From: an uncultured bacterium
GTDB lineage: Bacteria; Patescibacteriota; Saccharimonadia; Saccharimonadales; Saccharimonadaceae
DNA length: 64,000 nt
Direction of reading: 5' to 3'
NCBI GenBank assembly: GCA_938017895.1
Contig: CALIJI010000006.1
Location: forward strand, 1 to 64,000
The first letter of the stretch is position 1. The number at the start of each line of letters is the position of its first letter. Both the position numbers and the translations under genes were made by a program. Below the pieces are notes generated by a model. That model did not search any database, was not told the DNA's origin, and saw only the letters and a program-made list of their open reading frames with translations. Shown in pieces: positions 56,540-64,000 of this stretch.

Positions 56540-56545
56540 TATAAT
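56540..56545 (+). promoter_or_regulatory. -10 box of leuS (predicted leaderless)
   Basis: GGTATAATTT: the TATAAT ends 10 nt before the leuS ATG, with no Shine-Dalgarno between. Confidence 0.7.
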
Positions 56546-56555
56546 TTAAAATAGT

Positions 56556-58997
56556 ATGAAAAGATATAATCCGATTGGAATTGAAGAAAAGTGGCAAAAA
56601 AAATGGGATGAATCAAAGCTTTATGAGGTTGAAGCGGATTCTTCGAAACAGAAAATGTATATCTCGGGAATGTTTCCGTATCCAAGTGGGGCAGGGCTTC
56701 ATACTGGACATGCAAGGAGCTATACAATCGTTGACTCGATCGCGCGTTTTTATCGCCAGCAGGGTAAAAATGTTTTAAATCCGATTGGTTGGGATACTTT
56801 TGGTTTGCCAGCAGAAAATTACGCAATTAAAACTGGAATTTCACCGCAAGAAGCTACAAAAACAAATATTGCAAATTTTAAAAAACAATTTAAACGACTT
56901 GGAATTTCAATCGATTGGTCACGAGAAATTAATACTTCAGATCCCGAATATTATCGCTGGACGCAGTGGATTTTTCGTGAACTCTATAAAAAAGGTCTAG
57001 CTTATCGAAAAGAGAGCTATCAGTGGTGGTGTGATAATGATAAAACAGTTCTCGCAAATGAGCAGGTTGAAAATGGCCGATGCTGGCGTTGTGGCGAAGA
57101 GGTTTCGAAAAAGCAAATGACTCAGTGGTTCTTTAAAATTACTGCATATGCTGACGAACTTTTGGCTGATATCGATAATCTTGATTGGCCTGAAAAAATC
57201 AAAACAATGCAACGAAACTGGATTGGAAAATCTGAGGGTGCTGAGATTGAATTTGAAATTGCTGACGGAAATGCAAAAGGTGAAAAAATTAAAGTTTTTA
57301 CAACTCGACCAGATACTATTTTTGGCGTGGCATTTTTAACTATTGCGCCAGAACATGAATTGCTCGAAAAACTCTCTACTGATTTAACTAGGGAAAAGAT
57401 TGAGGAATATAAGAGAGAGTCTCTCAAGAAATCTGAAATTGAACGCCAAGAGAATAAAGAAAAGACGGGAATCTTCACTGGAAGCTATGCAATAAATCCA
57501 GCAAATGGTAAGAGAATCCCAATTTGGGTGAGCGATTACGTACTTGGCGGTTATGGTGAAGGAGCTGTTATGGCGGTTCCTGCTCATGATGAGCGAGATT
57601 TTGAATTTGCTAAAAAATTTGATTTGGATATTATAAAAGTTGTTGAGAAGCCTGAGAGCATGGTGGATGATGATTCTTGCTATCATGGAGAAGGAGTTAT
57701 GGTTAACTCTGGTGAATTTAACGGTCAAAAATCAGAGGATGTTCGCGAACAGATTTTAGGCTGGCTTGAAAAATCTGGAGTTGGCCATTCGAAAACTACA
57801 TATAAAATGCGAGATTGGTTGATTTCTCGGCAGCGTTATTGGGGCTGCCCCATTCCTATTGCTTATGACAAAGATGGGAAAGAGCATTTAATCCCCGAGG
57901 ATCAATTGCCTGTGATGCTTCCAACTTTGAGCAATTTTAAACCTGATGATTCTGGAAAGTCGGCCCTTGCTAAAAGTAGAGAATTTATTACAGTTGAAAT
58001 TAACGGTGAAAAAATGACTCGTGAAACTGATACGATGGATGGTTACGCTTGCTCAAGCTGGTATCTTTTGCGATATGCTGACCCTCAAAATTCTAAGCAG
58101 GCTTGGGATCCTGAGCTTGTAAATTACTGGGCGCCAGTTGATTATTATGTTGGCGGCGACCACGCAGTTGCGCATTTGTTATATATTCGTTTTTGGACGC
58201 ATGTTTTTAGAGATTTGGGACTGACTAATTTTGCAGAACCAGTTAAAAAACTTCTTTATCACGGATATATCAATGCAGAAGATGGTTCGAAAATGAGTAA
58301 ATCAAAGGGGAATACTATTGATCCGCTTGAAGTCATCGATCAAGGATATGGCGCAGATTCACTTCGAACTTATGAAATGTTTATTGCTCCATATGAAGTT
58401 GATGCATCTTGGGACTCACGAGGGATAGCTGGAGTTTATCGTTTTTTGAACCGTGTTTGGGTTTTAATTCAAGAATTTATCGAATCCGAAAAATCTACTG
58501 AAAATCTTTCGAATTTTGCTGAAGTTCAAAAAATCCAGCATAAAACTATCAAAAAAGTTACTGAAGACTTTCACCGTGAAAGTTTGAATACGGCCGTGGC
58601 GGCTTTGATGGAATTCGTAAATGAGCTTTATAAAATGAAGCTTGAAGGCTTTTCAAACGATTGGCAATTTGTTCTAGAAGATTTACTTAAAATGCTCGTT
58701 CCGTTCGCTCCACATATTTCAAGTGAACTATGGCAGCAGCTTGGAAATGATGACTTTATAGAAAAATCTGGTTGGCCAAAATGGAATCAAGAGCTTTTGA
58801 AGGCTGATGAAATTCAAATTATTGTGCAAGTTAATGGAAAATTACGTGGAAAAATTAAAGTTTCGCCTGGTGCTTCTAAAGATCAAATACTAGATCTGGC
58901 TAAATCTGAAGAGAATGTTATCAAACATTTAGCCGGAAAGCAGATTGTGAAAGAAATTTTTGTGCCCAATAAAATTATAAACCTAGTTGTTAAATAA
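56556..58997 (+). CDS. leuS: Leucyl-tRNA synthetase
   Basis: 813 aa, class I. The HIGH region is PSGAGLHTGHARSYT (near residue 45-60), the CP1 editing domain carries TTRPDTIFG and AVPAHDERD, and KMSKSKGN lies near residue 580, followed by the anticodon-binding helices and the C-terminal tail with VQVNGKLRGKI. It charges tRNA-Leu, including the TAA tRNA at 51.4 kb. The start follows a -10 box by 10 nt. Confidence 0.97.
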   Translation: MKRYNPIGIEEKWQKKWDESKLYEVEADSSKQKMYISGMFPYPSGAGLHTGHARSYTIVDSIARFYRQQGKNVLNPIGWDTFGLPAENYAIKTGISPQEATKTNIANFKKQFKRLGISIDWSREINTSDPEYYRWTQWIFRELYKKGLAYRKESYQWWCDNDKTVLANEQVENGRCWRCGEEVSKKQMTQWFFKITAYADELLADIDNLDWPEKIKTMQRNWIGKSEGAEIEFEIADGNAKGEKIKVFTTRPDTIFGVAFLTIAPEHELLEKLSTDLTREKIEEYKRESLKKSEIERQENKEKTGIFTGSYAINPANGKRIPIWVSDYVLGGYGEGAVMAVPAHDERDFEFAKKFDLDIIKVVEKPESMVDDDSCYHGEGVMVNSGEFNGQKSEDVREQILGWLEKSGVGHSKTTYKMRDWLISRQRYWGCPIPIAYDKDGKEHLIPEDQLPVMLPTLSNFKPDDSGKSALAKSREFITVEINGEKMTRETDTMDGYACSSWYLLRYADPQNSKQAWDPELVNYWAPVDYYVGGDHAVAHLLYIRFWTHVFRDLGLTNFAEPVKKLLYHGYINAEDGSKMSKSKGNTIDPLEVIDQGYGADSLRTYEMFIAPYEVDASWDSRGIAGVYRFLNRVWVLIQEFIESEKSTENLSNFAEVQKIQHKTIKKVTEDFHRESLNTAVAALMEFVNELYKMKLEGFSNDWQFVLEDLLKMLVPFAPHISSELWQQLGNDDFIEKSGWPKWNQELLKADEIQIIVQVNGKLRGKIKVSPGASKDQILDLAKSEENVIKHLAGKQIVKEIFVPNKIINLVVK

Positions 58998-59001
58998 TTT
59001 A

Positions 59002-59035
59002 AATAACTGCGTTCCGCTAAGAGGACGCAGTTATT
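59002..59035. terminator. Bidirectional terminator after leuS
   Basis: AATAACTGCGT (59002-59012) pairs with ACGCAGTTATT (59025-59035), between convergent genes. Confidence 0.8.
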
Positions 59036-59042
59036 AAGTTTA

Positions 59043-59765
59043 TTATTTTTTATCATTAGGCGTGAAGTCGCGTGGAGAAGCCTCAACTGTAACCCAGCCG
59101 TCATCATCTATTTTCTGATTAGTGAAGGACTCAACTCCCTTGGACGTATTTCTTACGTTTTCAACTCGAGTAATAAACATCTTGTCATCCCTGTCGTAAT
59201 ACACATCGCCCGATAGATTGTATTCAACATCAATTTTATGAGTTCCTACTGCAGAATGAAGGTTCTTGCCTAGTTCATTCACTGTATCTCCGGCGTGAGA
59301 TTTATTCGTTGTGCGTATAGCGCTTCCTTCTTCGACTTTCAAGACTCCGCCGTTGCTTGAGACCTTTTCTACGGTTGGATCGTCAAAATCAATATGTGTC
59401 TGATCAAGATCTTTTTTACTTGTACCTTCAAGGACTTCATTTACAGGGTTGACCGTTAAATTGTTGATTTGCTCGCGCGATTGGTGCGATTTTATTTCTT
59501 TAGCTATCTGTGCTCCACCTGTTATTGTAACTCCGATGGCCGCTAATTTTGCTATTTTTTTGAGTGTAGCTTTTTTACGAGATGGTTTTCTTTCTTGAAT
59601 ATCTGTATGACTATCTAATTTTGTCTGATGCTCAAAATTATCTCCGGATATCAAATCTTGAGCTTGATTATTGGGGCTTTTTCTTAATTCCGAAATAAAT
59701 TGAGGCTGGTAGCTAGGGTTTGGCTGGTCGATGTAACCTGGGCCTACTACATATTTATTATTCAT
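59043..59765 (-). CDS. Membrane-anchored protein with outer domain, 240 aa
   Basis: A polar, Asn/Pro/Gln-rich N-terminal cytoplasmic part (1-62) is followed by a basic stretch (RKPSRKKATLKK), one short hydrophobic helix (about 72-87) and a beta-rich domain outside (about 100-240) with YNLSGDVYYDRDDKMFITRV. AAGAGAAA is a weak ribosome site. A TTGACA-17-TAGAAT promoter lies upstream. It is a single gene between leuS and rpmF. The family is not recognised. Confidence 0.72.
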   Translation of the reverse strand: MNNKYVVGPGYIDQPNPSYQPQFISELRKSPNNQAQDLISGDNFEHQTKLDSHTDIQERKPSRKKATLKKIAKLAAIGVTITGGAQIAKEIKSHQSREQINNLTVNPVNEVLEGTSKKDLDQTHIDFDDPTVEKVSSNGGVLKVEEGSAIRTTNKSHAGDTVNELGKNLHSAVGTHKIDVEYNLSGDVYYDRDDKMFITRVENVRNTSKGVESFTNQKIDDDGWVTVEASPRDFTPNDKK

Positions 59766-59805
59766 ATTTCTCTTTTTCTTTTTAATTTTGTTATTTATAT
59801 TTCAT

Positions 59806-59834
59806 ATTCTAGCATAAAATAATTATTATGTCAA
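59806..59834 (-). promoter_or_regulatory. Promoter of the 59.0 kb membrane gene
   Basis: TTGACA (59829-59834), a 17-nt spacer and TAGAAT (59806-59811) on the minus strand. Confidence 0.75.
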
Positions 59835-59921
59835 TAGTTTAAATAAAAAACTGCTTGATTTATCTTAAAAAATCCTGTATAATTACTTCAAAGGCAAATA
59901 ATAACCTAAAGGAGAACTTTA

Positions 59922-60101
59922 ATGGCACAGCCAAAAAAGCAGAGTAGCCCTCGAAAAACTGGATTGCGACGCAGTCACTTGCGCCTTGATTTAGCTCGAC
60001 GAGTAAATAAGAAGTCACCAGTAAAAGTTTATACAACTAAAAAACAATCTGGTAAAGCTTTGAACAAGCAACTCGAAGAAAATAAAACGCTTGCAGCTTA
60101 G
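59922..60101 (+). CDS. rpmF: 50S ribosomal protein bL32
   Basis: 59 aa. MAQPKKQSSPRKTGLRRSH is the bL32 N-terminus (compare MAVPKRRTSKSRKRKRRSH). No Cys pair is present, so this is the zinc-free form. A strong Shine-Dalgarno AAAGGAGAA lies 7 nt before the ATG, and a TTGATT-17-TATAAT promoter is just upstream. nusB follows after 72 nt. Confidence 0.93.
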   Translation: MAQPKKQSSPRKTGLRRSHLRLDLARRVNKKSPVKVYTTKKQSGKALNKQLEENKTLAA

Positions 60102-60173
60102 TTTGCTGGCGTTTTATTTTTGTTTGACAAATAATAATTTTATATAATAAAAAAGGAAAGAACCTTACGCAAA

Positions 60174-60629
60174 ATGGCATCAAATAGACACTTAGGACGA
60201 ATTGTCGTCCTTCAAACACTCTACGAATACGAATTTCGCTCACAGTCAGAAGACAAAAACGTGGATTTAGCGGATATTATCGCTCGAAACATGGAGCGTT
60301 ATGAAGACACTATTGGTGATAAACAATTCGTTCAGGATTTGTTAAATGGGATCGTTGAAAGACAGGTTGAACTAGATACTAAGTTGCAACCAATGGCGCC
60401 AGAATGGCCAATTTCGCAAATTTCTCGAATTGATCGAAATGTGCTCAGAATGGGTCTTTTTGAACTTCTTTATATGCAAGAAACTGTTCCGCCAAAAGTT
60501 GCTATCAATGAAGCGGTTGAGCTTGCAAAAGCGTTTGGTTCCGATAATTCAAGTAAGTTTATCAACGGTGTTTTAGGCACGGCATTTAAACTGTTTGTAG
60601 AGGAACAAAATGGCGAACAAGAAGGTTGA
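60174..60629 (+). CDS. nusB: Transcription antitermination factor NusB
   Basis: 151 aa. The all-helical NusB fold has [17 protein letters not shown] at the N-terminus and the C-terminal signature [24 protein letters not shown]. It binds boxA RNA with S10 in rRNA antitermination. Upstream is AAAGGAAAGAACCTT; the ATG at 60174 is well placed. It overlaps the Nudix gene by 20 nt. Confidence 0.95.
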   Translation: MASNRHLGRIVVLQTLYEYEFRSQSEDKNVDLADIIARNMERYEDTIGDKQFVQDLLNGIVERQVELDTKLQPMAPEWPISQISRIDRNVLRMGLFELLYMQETVPPKVAINEAVELAKAFGSDNSSKFINGVLGTAFKLFVEEQNGEQEG

Positions 60630-61107
60630 AAATTTTAAAAAATATTTTAATCGTAATAGAAGGATCTCAATTCAAGAGATTGTTCGTGAACCTACGGCTG
60701 GTGGTGTAATTTTTCGGCGCAATCAAAAAAACGAAATTGAAATTTTGCTTATTCAGGATTCCAAAGATCGCTGGACAATCCCAAAAGGCCATATTGAAGA
60801 AGGAGAGACTGCGCAAGAAACAGCCCGCCGTGAGATTGGTGAAGAGGCTGGCTTGAAACAAGTTGAGATTCTTGGCTGGCTGGGCAAAATTAATTTTCGT
60901 TATCGGCGAATAGATAAATTGGTCTTGATGACAACTCAAGTTTATTTAGTGAAGGCGCTGGGTGATACTAATGCAATTCAGAAAGAAGACTGGATGAATG
61001 GTATTAAATGGTTTAGTTTTGCTGAAGCGTTGGATGTGATTGAATACGAAGATATTGGAAAATTAATTTTGCTAGCAATGAAAAAAATTAGACAGGAGAA
61101 ATTATAG
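60610..61107 (+). CDS. Nudix hydrolase
   Basis: 165 aa. The Nudix box [22 protein letters not shown] (60-81) has all consensus residues (G-x5-E-x7-RE-x2-EE-x-G). PTAGGVIF and RWTIPKG precede it. Sequence style is close to diadenosine polyphosphate or NDP-sugar hydrolases, but the substrate cannot be fixed. The start at 60610 lies inside the end of nusB, and its stop overlaps the rnc GTG by 1 nt, so nusB, this gene and rnc form one coupled operon. Confidence 0.9.
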   Translation: MANKKVENFKKYFNRNRRISIQEIVREPTAGGVIFRRNQKNEIEILLIQDSKDRWTIPKGHIEEGETAQETARREIGEEAGLKQVEILGWLGKINFRYRRIDKLVLMTTQVYLVKALGDTNAIQKEDWMNGIKWFSFAEALDVIEYEDIGKLILLAMKKIRQEKL

Positions 61108-61817
61108 TGAGTGGAATTTTGCTAACACCTTATCATGACTGGGCAAAAGAAAAGCTTGGCTATGATTTTAATGATATACAGCTCTTAGTAACGGCTTTGA
61201 CACATCGAAGTTATTTGAACGAGCATAAAAAATCAGCAAGCGAACATAATGAGCGCTTGGAATTTTTGGGTGATGCAGTCTTGGAGCTTGTTACGACAGA
61301 TTTTTTATTTTCTAATTATCATGAGCCAGAGGGTATTCTAACCGCTTGGCGTTCGGCATTAGTTCGAACTGAGAGTATTGGTGCGGCTGGTGAGCGTCTT
61401 GGCTACGAAAAACTAATTCGGATGTCGCGCGGCGAAAAACATGGTTCAGCGCGCGCTCGCCAACAGATTTTGGCAAATGCGTTTGAAGCTACCACTGGGG
61501 CGATTTATCTTGATCAAGGCTATGAAGCTGCTAAAAAATACATTACAGATAACATTTTATCGACTTTACCTCAGATTTTAGAGGACGAATCTTGGCGTGA
61601 TCCTAAGAGCTATTTGCAGGAAATTTCACAAGCGCGCGATGGTTTCACGCCAGTTTATCGAGTGTTGAGTGAAGATGGTCCAGATCACGAAAAGATCTTT
61701 ACTTTGGGCGTTTTTGTGGGTGAGAATAAAATGGGTGAAGGTGAAGGGCCAAGCAAACAAATTGCGCAACAAGAAGCCGCCCGCGAAGCTATTCGTAAGT
61801 ATAAAACCCAAAAATAA
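61107..61817 (+). CDS. rnc: Ribonuclease III
   Basis: 236 aa. The RNase III signature ERLEFLGDAVLELV (49-62) is followed by a second acidic site in ANAFEATTGAIYLD and a C-terminal double-stranded RNA-binding domain (about 160-236, SYLQEISQ and GPSKQIAQQEAAREAI). It cuts double-stranded RNA, including rRNA precursors. The GTG start has ACAGGAG 8 nt upstream and overlaps the previous stop (TAGTG). The organism's heavily structured surface mRNAs could be substrates. Confidence 0.96.
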   Translation: MSGILLTPYHDWAKEKLGYDFNDIQLLVTALTHRSYLNEHKKSASEHNERLEFLGDAVLELVTTDFLFSNYHEPEGILTAWRSALVRTESIGAAGERLGYEKLIRMSRGEKHGSARARQQILANAFEATTGAIYLDQGYEAAKKYITDNILSTLPQILEDESWRDPKSYLQEISQARDGFTPVYRVLSEDGPDHEKIFTLGVFVGENKMGEGEGPSKQIAQQEAAREAIRKYKTQK

Positions 61818-61825
61818 AAAGAACG

Positions 61826-62179
61826 CTAGTCGCGCCCTATAATAATAATTACTTCGAACCTATCATTATCTTGACTTATAGTGATGGATTTAAAGTTTTT
61901 GATACTATCATCTTTTTTGATAGCTTCCAAGCGGTTTTTAATTTCTTCCGCTTGGTTTTCGTTTTTGGCCGGAATTCTAGAAATATTTCCTTCGATATTT
62001 CTAAGAATTTTGGTTTTTAGCTCAGCCCTTTCGCCCTTTTCGTATAAATTAGAGATTGGGCGGAAGGCAAAAAACCAGATATACACAAAAAAGCATATAA
62101 CGATGAATATCAGTCCTAGATACTCACCGCCATACTTTTGCCAATCAAGGCGGATTTCCGCCCATCTTTTTTTAGACAT
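61826..62179 (-). CDS. Small membrane protein with outer domain (paralogue family, member 1)
   Basis: 117 aa. A basic N-terminal part, one membrane helix (about 20-42), a helical stretch and a beta strand pair at the end (SITISQDNDRFEVIIIIG). GGAGGTAAA lies before ATG 62179; the frame opens five codons earlier. A TTGACT-17-TATAAT promoter lies upstream. Its layout is the same as that of two genes at 62.7 and 63.1 kb. Function unknown. Confidence 0.75.
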   Translation of the reverse strand: MSKKRWAEIRLDWQKYGGEYLGLIFIVICFFVYIWFFAFRPISNLYEKGERAELKTKILRNIEGNISRIPAKNENQAEEIKNRLEAIKKDDSIKNFKSITISQDNDRFEVIIIIGRD

Positions 62180-62211
62180 AATTTTTACCTCCAAAGTGCT
62201 AATATAAATAA

Positions 62212-62240
62212 ATTATAATATAAAATTCTCTATGAGTCAA
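62212..62240 (-). promoter_or_regulatory. Promoter of the 61.8 kb membrane gene
   Basis: TTGACT (62235-62240), a 17-nt spacer and TATAAT (62212-62217) on the minus strand, followed by GGAGG. Confidence 0.8.
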
Positions 62241-62316
62241 ATAATTAATTGCTTGCTTTTTTTGCTTAAATCTGATAAAATAAAAAAGCTATAAAATTTA
62301 ATAAAGGGAAACAAGA

Positions 62317-62655
62317 ATGCTAGCAATCAGATTACAGCGAATTGGTCGCAAAGCTTATCCTGTATATCGCTTGGCGGTTCAGGAAGCGCATCGACATCCG
62401 TCGAGTGGGCGCGTAGTTAGCTACGTTGGTTCATACAACCCACACACAAAAGAAGCCAGAATTGAAAAAGAATTGGCTGAAAAATATCTTTATAACGGCG
62501 CACAGCCAACTCCACGAGTTGTAAAACTTTTGGAAGAAGCAGGAATTGAAATGCCAAAATGGGTTAAAAAACCTGCACAAAAAACTCGTGCGATCAAAAA
62601 CGCCGAAAAGCTTCGCCGTAACCAACCAAAAGAAGAAGTTGCCGAAGAAGCTTAA
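62317..62655 (+). CDS. rpsP: 30S ribosomal protein bS16
   Basis: 112 aa. MLAIRLQRIGRKAYPVYRLA is the S16 N-terminus, and VGSYNPHTKE with the KYLYNGAQPTPRVVKLL segment is diagnostic. The C-terminal 30 residues are an extra Lys/Glu/Ala-rich tail. AAAGGGAAA lies before the ATG. In many bacteria rpsP heads the khpA-trmD operon; here those genes are 57 kb away. A terminator follows. Confidence 0.95.
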   Translation: MLAIRLQRIGRKAYPVYRLAVQEAHRHPSSGRVVSYVGSYNPHTKEARIEKELAEKYLYNGAQPTPRVVKLLEEAGIEMPKWVKKPAQKTRAIKNAEKLRRNQPKEEVAEEA

Positions 62656-62660
62656 TTCTG

Positions 62661-62698
62661 AAAAATCACTTTTCATTTCGAAAGGTGATTTTATTTTT
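62661..62698 (+). terminator. Terminator after rpsP
   Basis: AAAATCACTTT pairs with AAAG-G-TGATTTT (one bulge), followed by ATTTTTTG. Confidence 0.75.
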
Positions 62699-62704
62699 TG
62701 GCAA

Positions 62705-62733
62705 AAGAAAAAAGCCAGCAAATATTTGCTGAC
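62705..62733 (-). terminator. Terminator of the 62.7-63.3 kb gene pair
   Basis: CAGCAAAT pairs with ATTTGCTG around 62716-62731, followed by GCTTTTTTCTTTT on the minus strand. Confidence 0.75.
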
Positions 62734-62740
62734 CTCTGAC

Positions 62741-63022
62741 TTATTTGTTAGAGCGATCGATTTTGATGACGGTTTTGTCGCCATCTTTATGCGTCTTATA
62801 GTTCAGACCTAAGTCTTCTAGGACATCTATATATTTCGATAGCTCTTCGTTGCTTATCGAAATTTCATCTCCTTTTTTGATTATATCTTCTTTGATCCTG
62901 TTTTTAGGTTCCATGTTAAGATATAGTATAGAGCCGAAGGTAGTGATAAAGAGTAGCGCTAGCAATAAAAGAAACCCTAAACACCCTCCAGCTTCACGAT
63001 AGTAACTGTTATTTTTAGCCAT
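62741..63022 (-). CDS. Small membrane protein with outer domain (paralogue family, member 2)
   Basis: 93 aa. One membrane helix (about 12-36), then a short domain with ELSKYIDVLEDLGLNYKTHK and a basic strand DKTVIKIDR. The next gene's protein has the same pattern (SYIEAAEKLELDYKIQNSGG, then IIIYLP), so the two look homologous. GGAGG lies 6 nt before the ATG. It follows that gene by 28 nt, so both share one transcript. A 9-bp inverted repeat ATTTCGATA/TATCGAAAT lies in the coding sequence. Confidence 0.75.
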   Translation of the reverse strand: MAKNNSYYREAGGCLGFLLLLALLFITTFGSILYLNMEPKNRIKEDIIKKGDEISISNEELSKYIDVLEDLGLNYKTHKDGDKTVIKIDRSNK

Positions 63023-63050
63023 AAAAGAACCTCCAAACTTCCGAAATGAG

Positions 63051-63317
63051 CTATTCGGCGGGTAGATAAATAATTATTTTCTTTTTCTTACCTCCGGAAT
63101 TTTGTATTTTGTAGTCAAGTTCTAGCTTTTCGGCAGCTTCTATATAACTAGTAAGACTGCTAGCATCCTCGACTACAATTTCCTTTTGGGGTTTACTCTT
63201 TGCTGTAGATTTTCCTCCATAGATAAAAACCCCTCCTAATAAAAACATAGTTAAGACAATAAATGCTAGGCAGCCACAACCGCCATTACCATTATCTTTT
63301 TCTGTGTGATATGACAT
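63051..63317 (-). CDS. Small membrane protein with outer domain (paralogue family, member 3)
   Basis: 88 aa. A Gly/Cys-containing N-terminus (GGCGCLAF) leads into one membrane helix (about 17-37), then a short outer domain with SYIEAAEKLELDYKIQNSGG and a Lys-rich beta end. GGAGG lies before ATG 63317; the frame opens five codons earlier. A TTAACA-17-TATTAT promoter (63348-63376) lies upstream. The Cys after a short N-terminus is not a canonical lipobox. Function unknown. Confidence 0.72.
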   Translation of the reverse strand: MSYHTEKDNGNGGCGCLAFIVLTMFLLGGVFIYGGKSTAKSKPQKEIVVEDASSLTSYIEAAEKLELDYKIQNSGGKKKKIIIYLPAE

Positions 63318-63347
63318 GTAAGATACCTCCAAAAATAGAATATATAA

Positions 63348-63376
63348 ATAATAACACTTTTAATTTATCTTGTTAA
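63348..63376 (-). promoter_or_regulatory. Promoter of the 62.7-63.3 kb gene pair
   Basis: TTAACA (63371-63376), a 17-nt spacer and TATTAT (63348-63353) on the minus strand, followed by a GGAGG site. Confidence 0.65.
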
Positions 63377-63438
63377 TCATTTGCTAAAAGTGTTGGGTTT
63401 TGTTAAAATATTAAAAAGCATAAACGAAACGAGGAGTG

Positions 63439-64000
63439 GTGGGAAACTATTTTGATAAAATAAATAAAAGCTACAAAGGGCAAGATATTGAAGACGTTGC
63501 TGAATTTTATTCGGCGATTGATCGTGAAAATTTGACCAAAAAACTTTCACCTGAGCGACCTTATGTTTATTTTACGATGGAAGTCTATGACAAGAGCAAC
63601 GGTATTAAAGGTGGTGGTGGCTTGGGGGTGCTTGCTGCGGATACTCGGCGAGTGGCTGAAACGCTAGAGATACCTTTTGTCTGCGTAACGCCGTTTTATC
63701 GCAAGGAAATTAAGCAGTCGATTGAAAATCTTGATCAGAAAGAAGAATTCATTTCTGTCTCACCCGAGGATTATGGGTTCGAATATCTTGATGATGTGGA
63801 GATTTATACTGAAAATATGCCGCCGGCTCGATTGAATATTTTTCAGAAAATTCTTGGTACGACACGATTTTTGACGATGGGCGAGAGTAACTTTGGTGAG
63901 CTGTATGCCGGTGATGGTTCGGGTGATCATAGGCTTTATCAAGAAGTTGCGCTTGGTTTTGGCGGATATAACGCTTTGAAAATGATCGGGCTAAAACCAT
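63439..64000 (+). CDS. Alpha-glucan (glycogen/starch) phosphorylase, 5' part
   Basis: 187 codons are visible and the gene runs off the window. VYFTMEVYDKSNGIKGGGGLGVLAADTRR is the N-terminal glucan-phosphorylase/GT35-like signature (family: ExxLxxxLPxYSGGLGVLAGD). FGELYAGDGSGDHRLYQEVAL shortly after it fits the archaeal- and bacterial-type short phosphorylases. It releases glucose-1-phosphate from alpha-1,4-glucans. No ATG is available; GTG 63439 or 63436 follows GAGGAG. Catalytic and PLP residues lie beyond the window. Confidence 0.75.
   Translation, partial: MGNYFDKINKSYKGQDIEDVAEFYSAIDRENLTKKLSPERPYVYFTMEVYDKSNGIKGGGGLGVLAADTRRVAETLEIPFVCVTPFYRKEIKQSIENLDQKEEFISVSPEDYGFEYLDDVEIYTENMPPARLNIFQKILGTTRFLTMGESNFGELYAGDGSGDHRLYQEVALGFGGYNALKMIGLKP

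Overview
The window is a low-GC bacterial chromosome segment that most resembles Candidatus Saccharibacteria (TM7, Candidate Phyla Radiation). The reasons are a compact genome with very short spacers and 1-17 nt overlaps, a reduced alanyl-tRNA synthetase, a helix-turn-helix-MurA fusion, an FtsA-like/baseplate-J-like envelope pair, and no long biosynthetic operons. TGA is used as an ordinary stop (for example at the ends of alaS, and of the P-loop genes near 37.8 and 56.5 kb), so the recoded code of Gracilibacteria/SR1 does not apply. Nine tRNA genes are present, all with an encoded CCA.

Layout. 1-4.26 kb is an accessory island: the 3' part of a large unknown protein, a 704-aa protein with an N-terminal HTH and a C-terminal HEPN-like RNase motif, and the decayed C-terminus of a large serine recombinase, ending beside tRNA-Gln. 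4.3-10.3 kb (minus strand) holds trmD, khpA, a CtpE-like P-type ATPase, rny and an unknown gene. 10.5-14.6 kb is a membrane operon with a membrane-anchored double-AAA+ Clp-like ATPase. 14.6-23.3 kb has four tRNAs, HTH-murA, glyA, a GT-C glycosyltransferase, tRNA-Arg, murB, a DUF5684-like gene, folD and a lone receiver protein. 23.4-27.9 kb is a surface-protein region: an LPQTG-anchored DUF11 protein, an Ala/Gln- and Pro-rich lipoprotein and a small membrane protein. The last two have coding sequences built from closely tiled inverted repeats, and the lipoprotein has a structured 5' leader.

27.9-37.8 kb carries a HIT protein, typA, a tiny ORF with a consensus promoter, an MFS transporter, pgk, tpiA, a tail-anchored protein, alaS and a P-loop protein. 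37.8-43.7 kb is an envelope cluster: FtsA/PilM-like protein, baseplate-J-like protein, ruvX, mltG, and a LysM/CHAP hydrolase behind a structured leader. 43.8-50.9 kb holds obgE, an M16 peptidase with a tiny upstream ORF, sbcB, rarA, tRNA-Phe and hisS. 50.9-59.0 kb holds tRNA-Cys, tRNA-Leu, lemA-htpX, ligA, a second P-loop protein and leuS. 59.0-64 kb holds small membrane proteins, rpmF, nusB, a Nudix hydrolase, rnc, rpsP and the start of an alpha-glucan phosphorylase.

Two expression styles can be read directly. Many housekeeping genes have a TATAAT or TAAAAT box only 6-10 nt before the ATG, which predicts leaderless mRNAs. Most surface and small membrane genes have full TTGAC(A/T)-17-TATAAT promoters followed by untranslated leaders, usually with a GGAGG-type ribosome binding site. 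The best candidates for undescribed biology are the HTH-HEPN island, the hairpin-tiled lipoprotein mRNA with its leader, the 42.4 kb structured leader, and the tiny ORFs at 30.3 and 46.3 kb.
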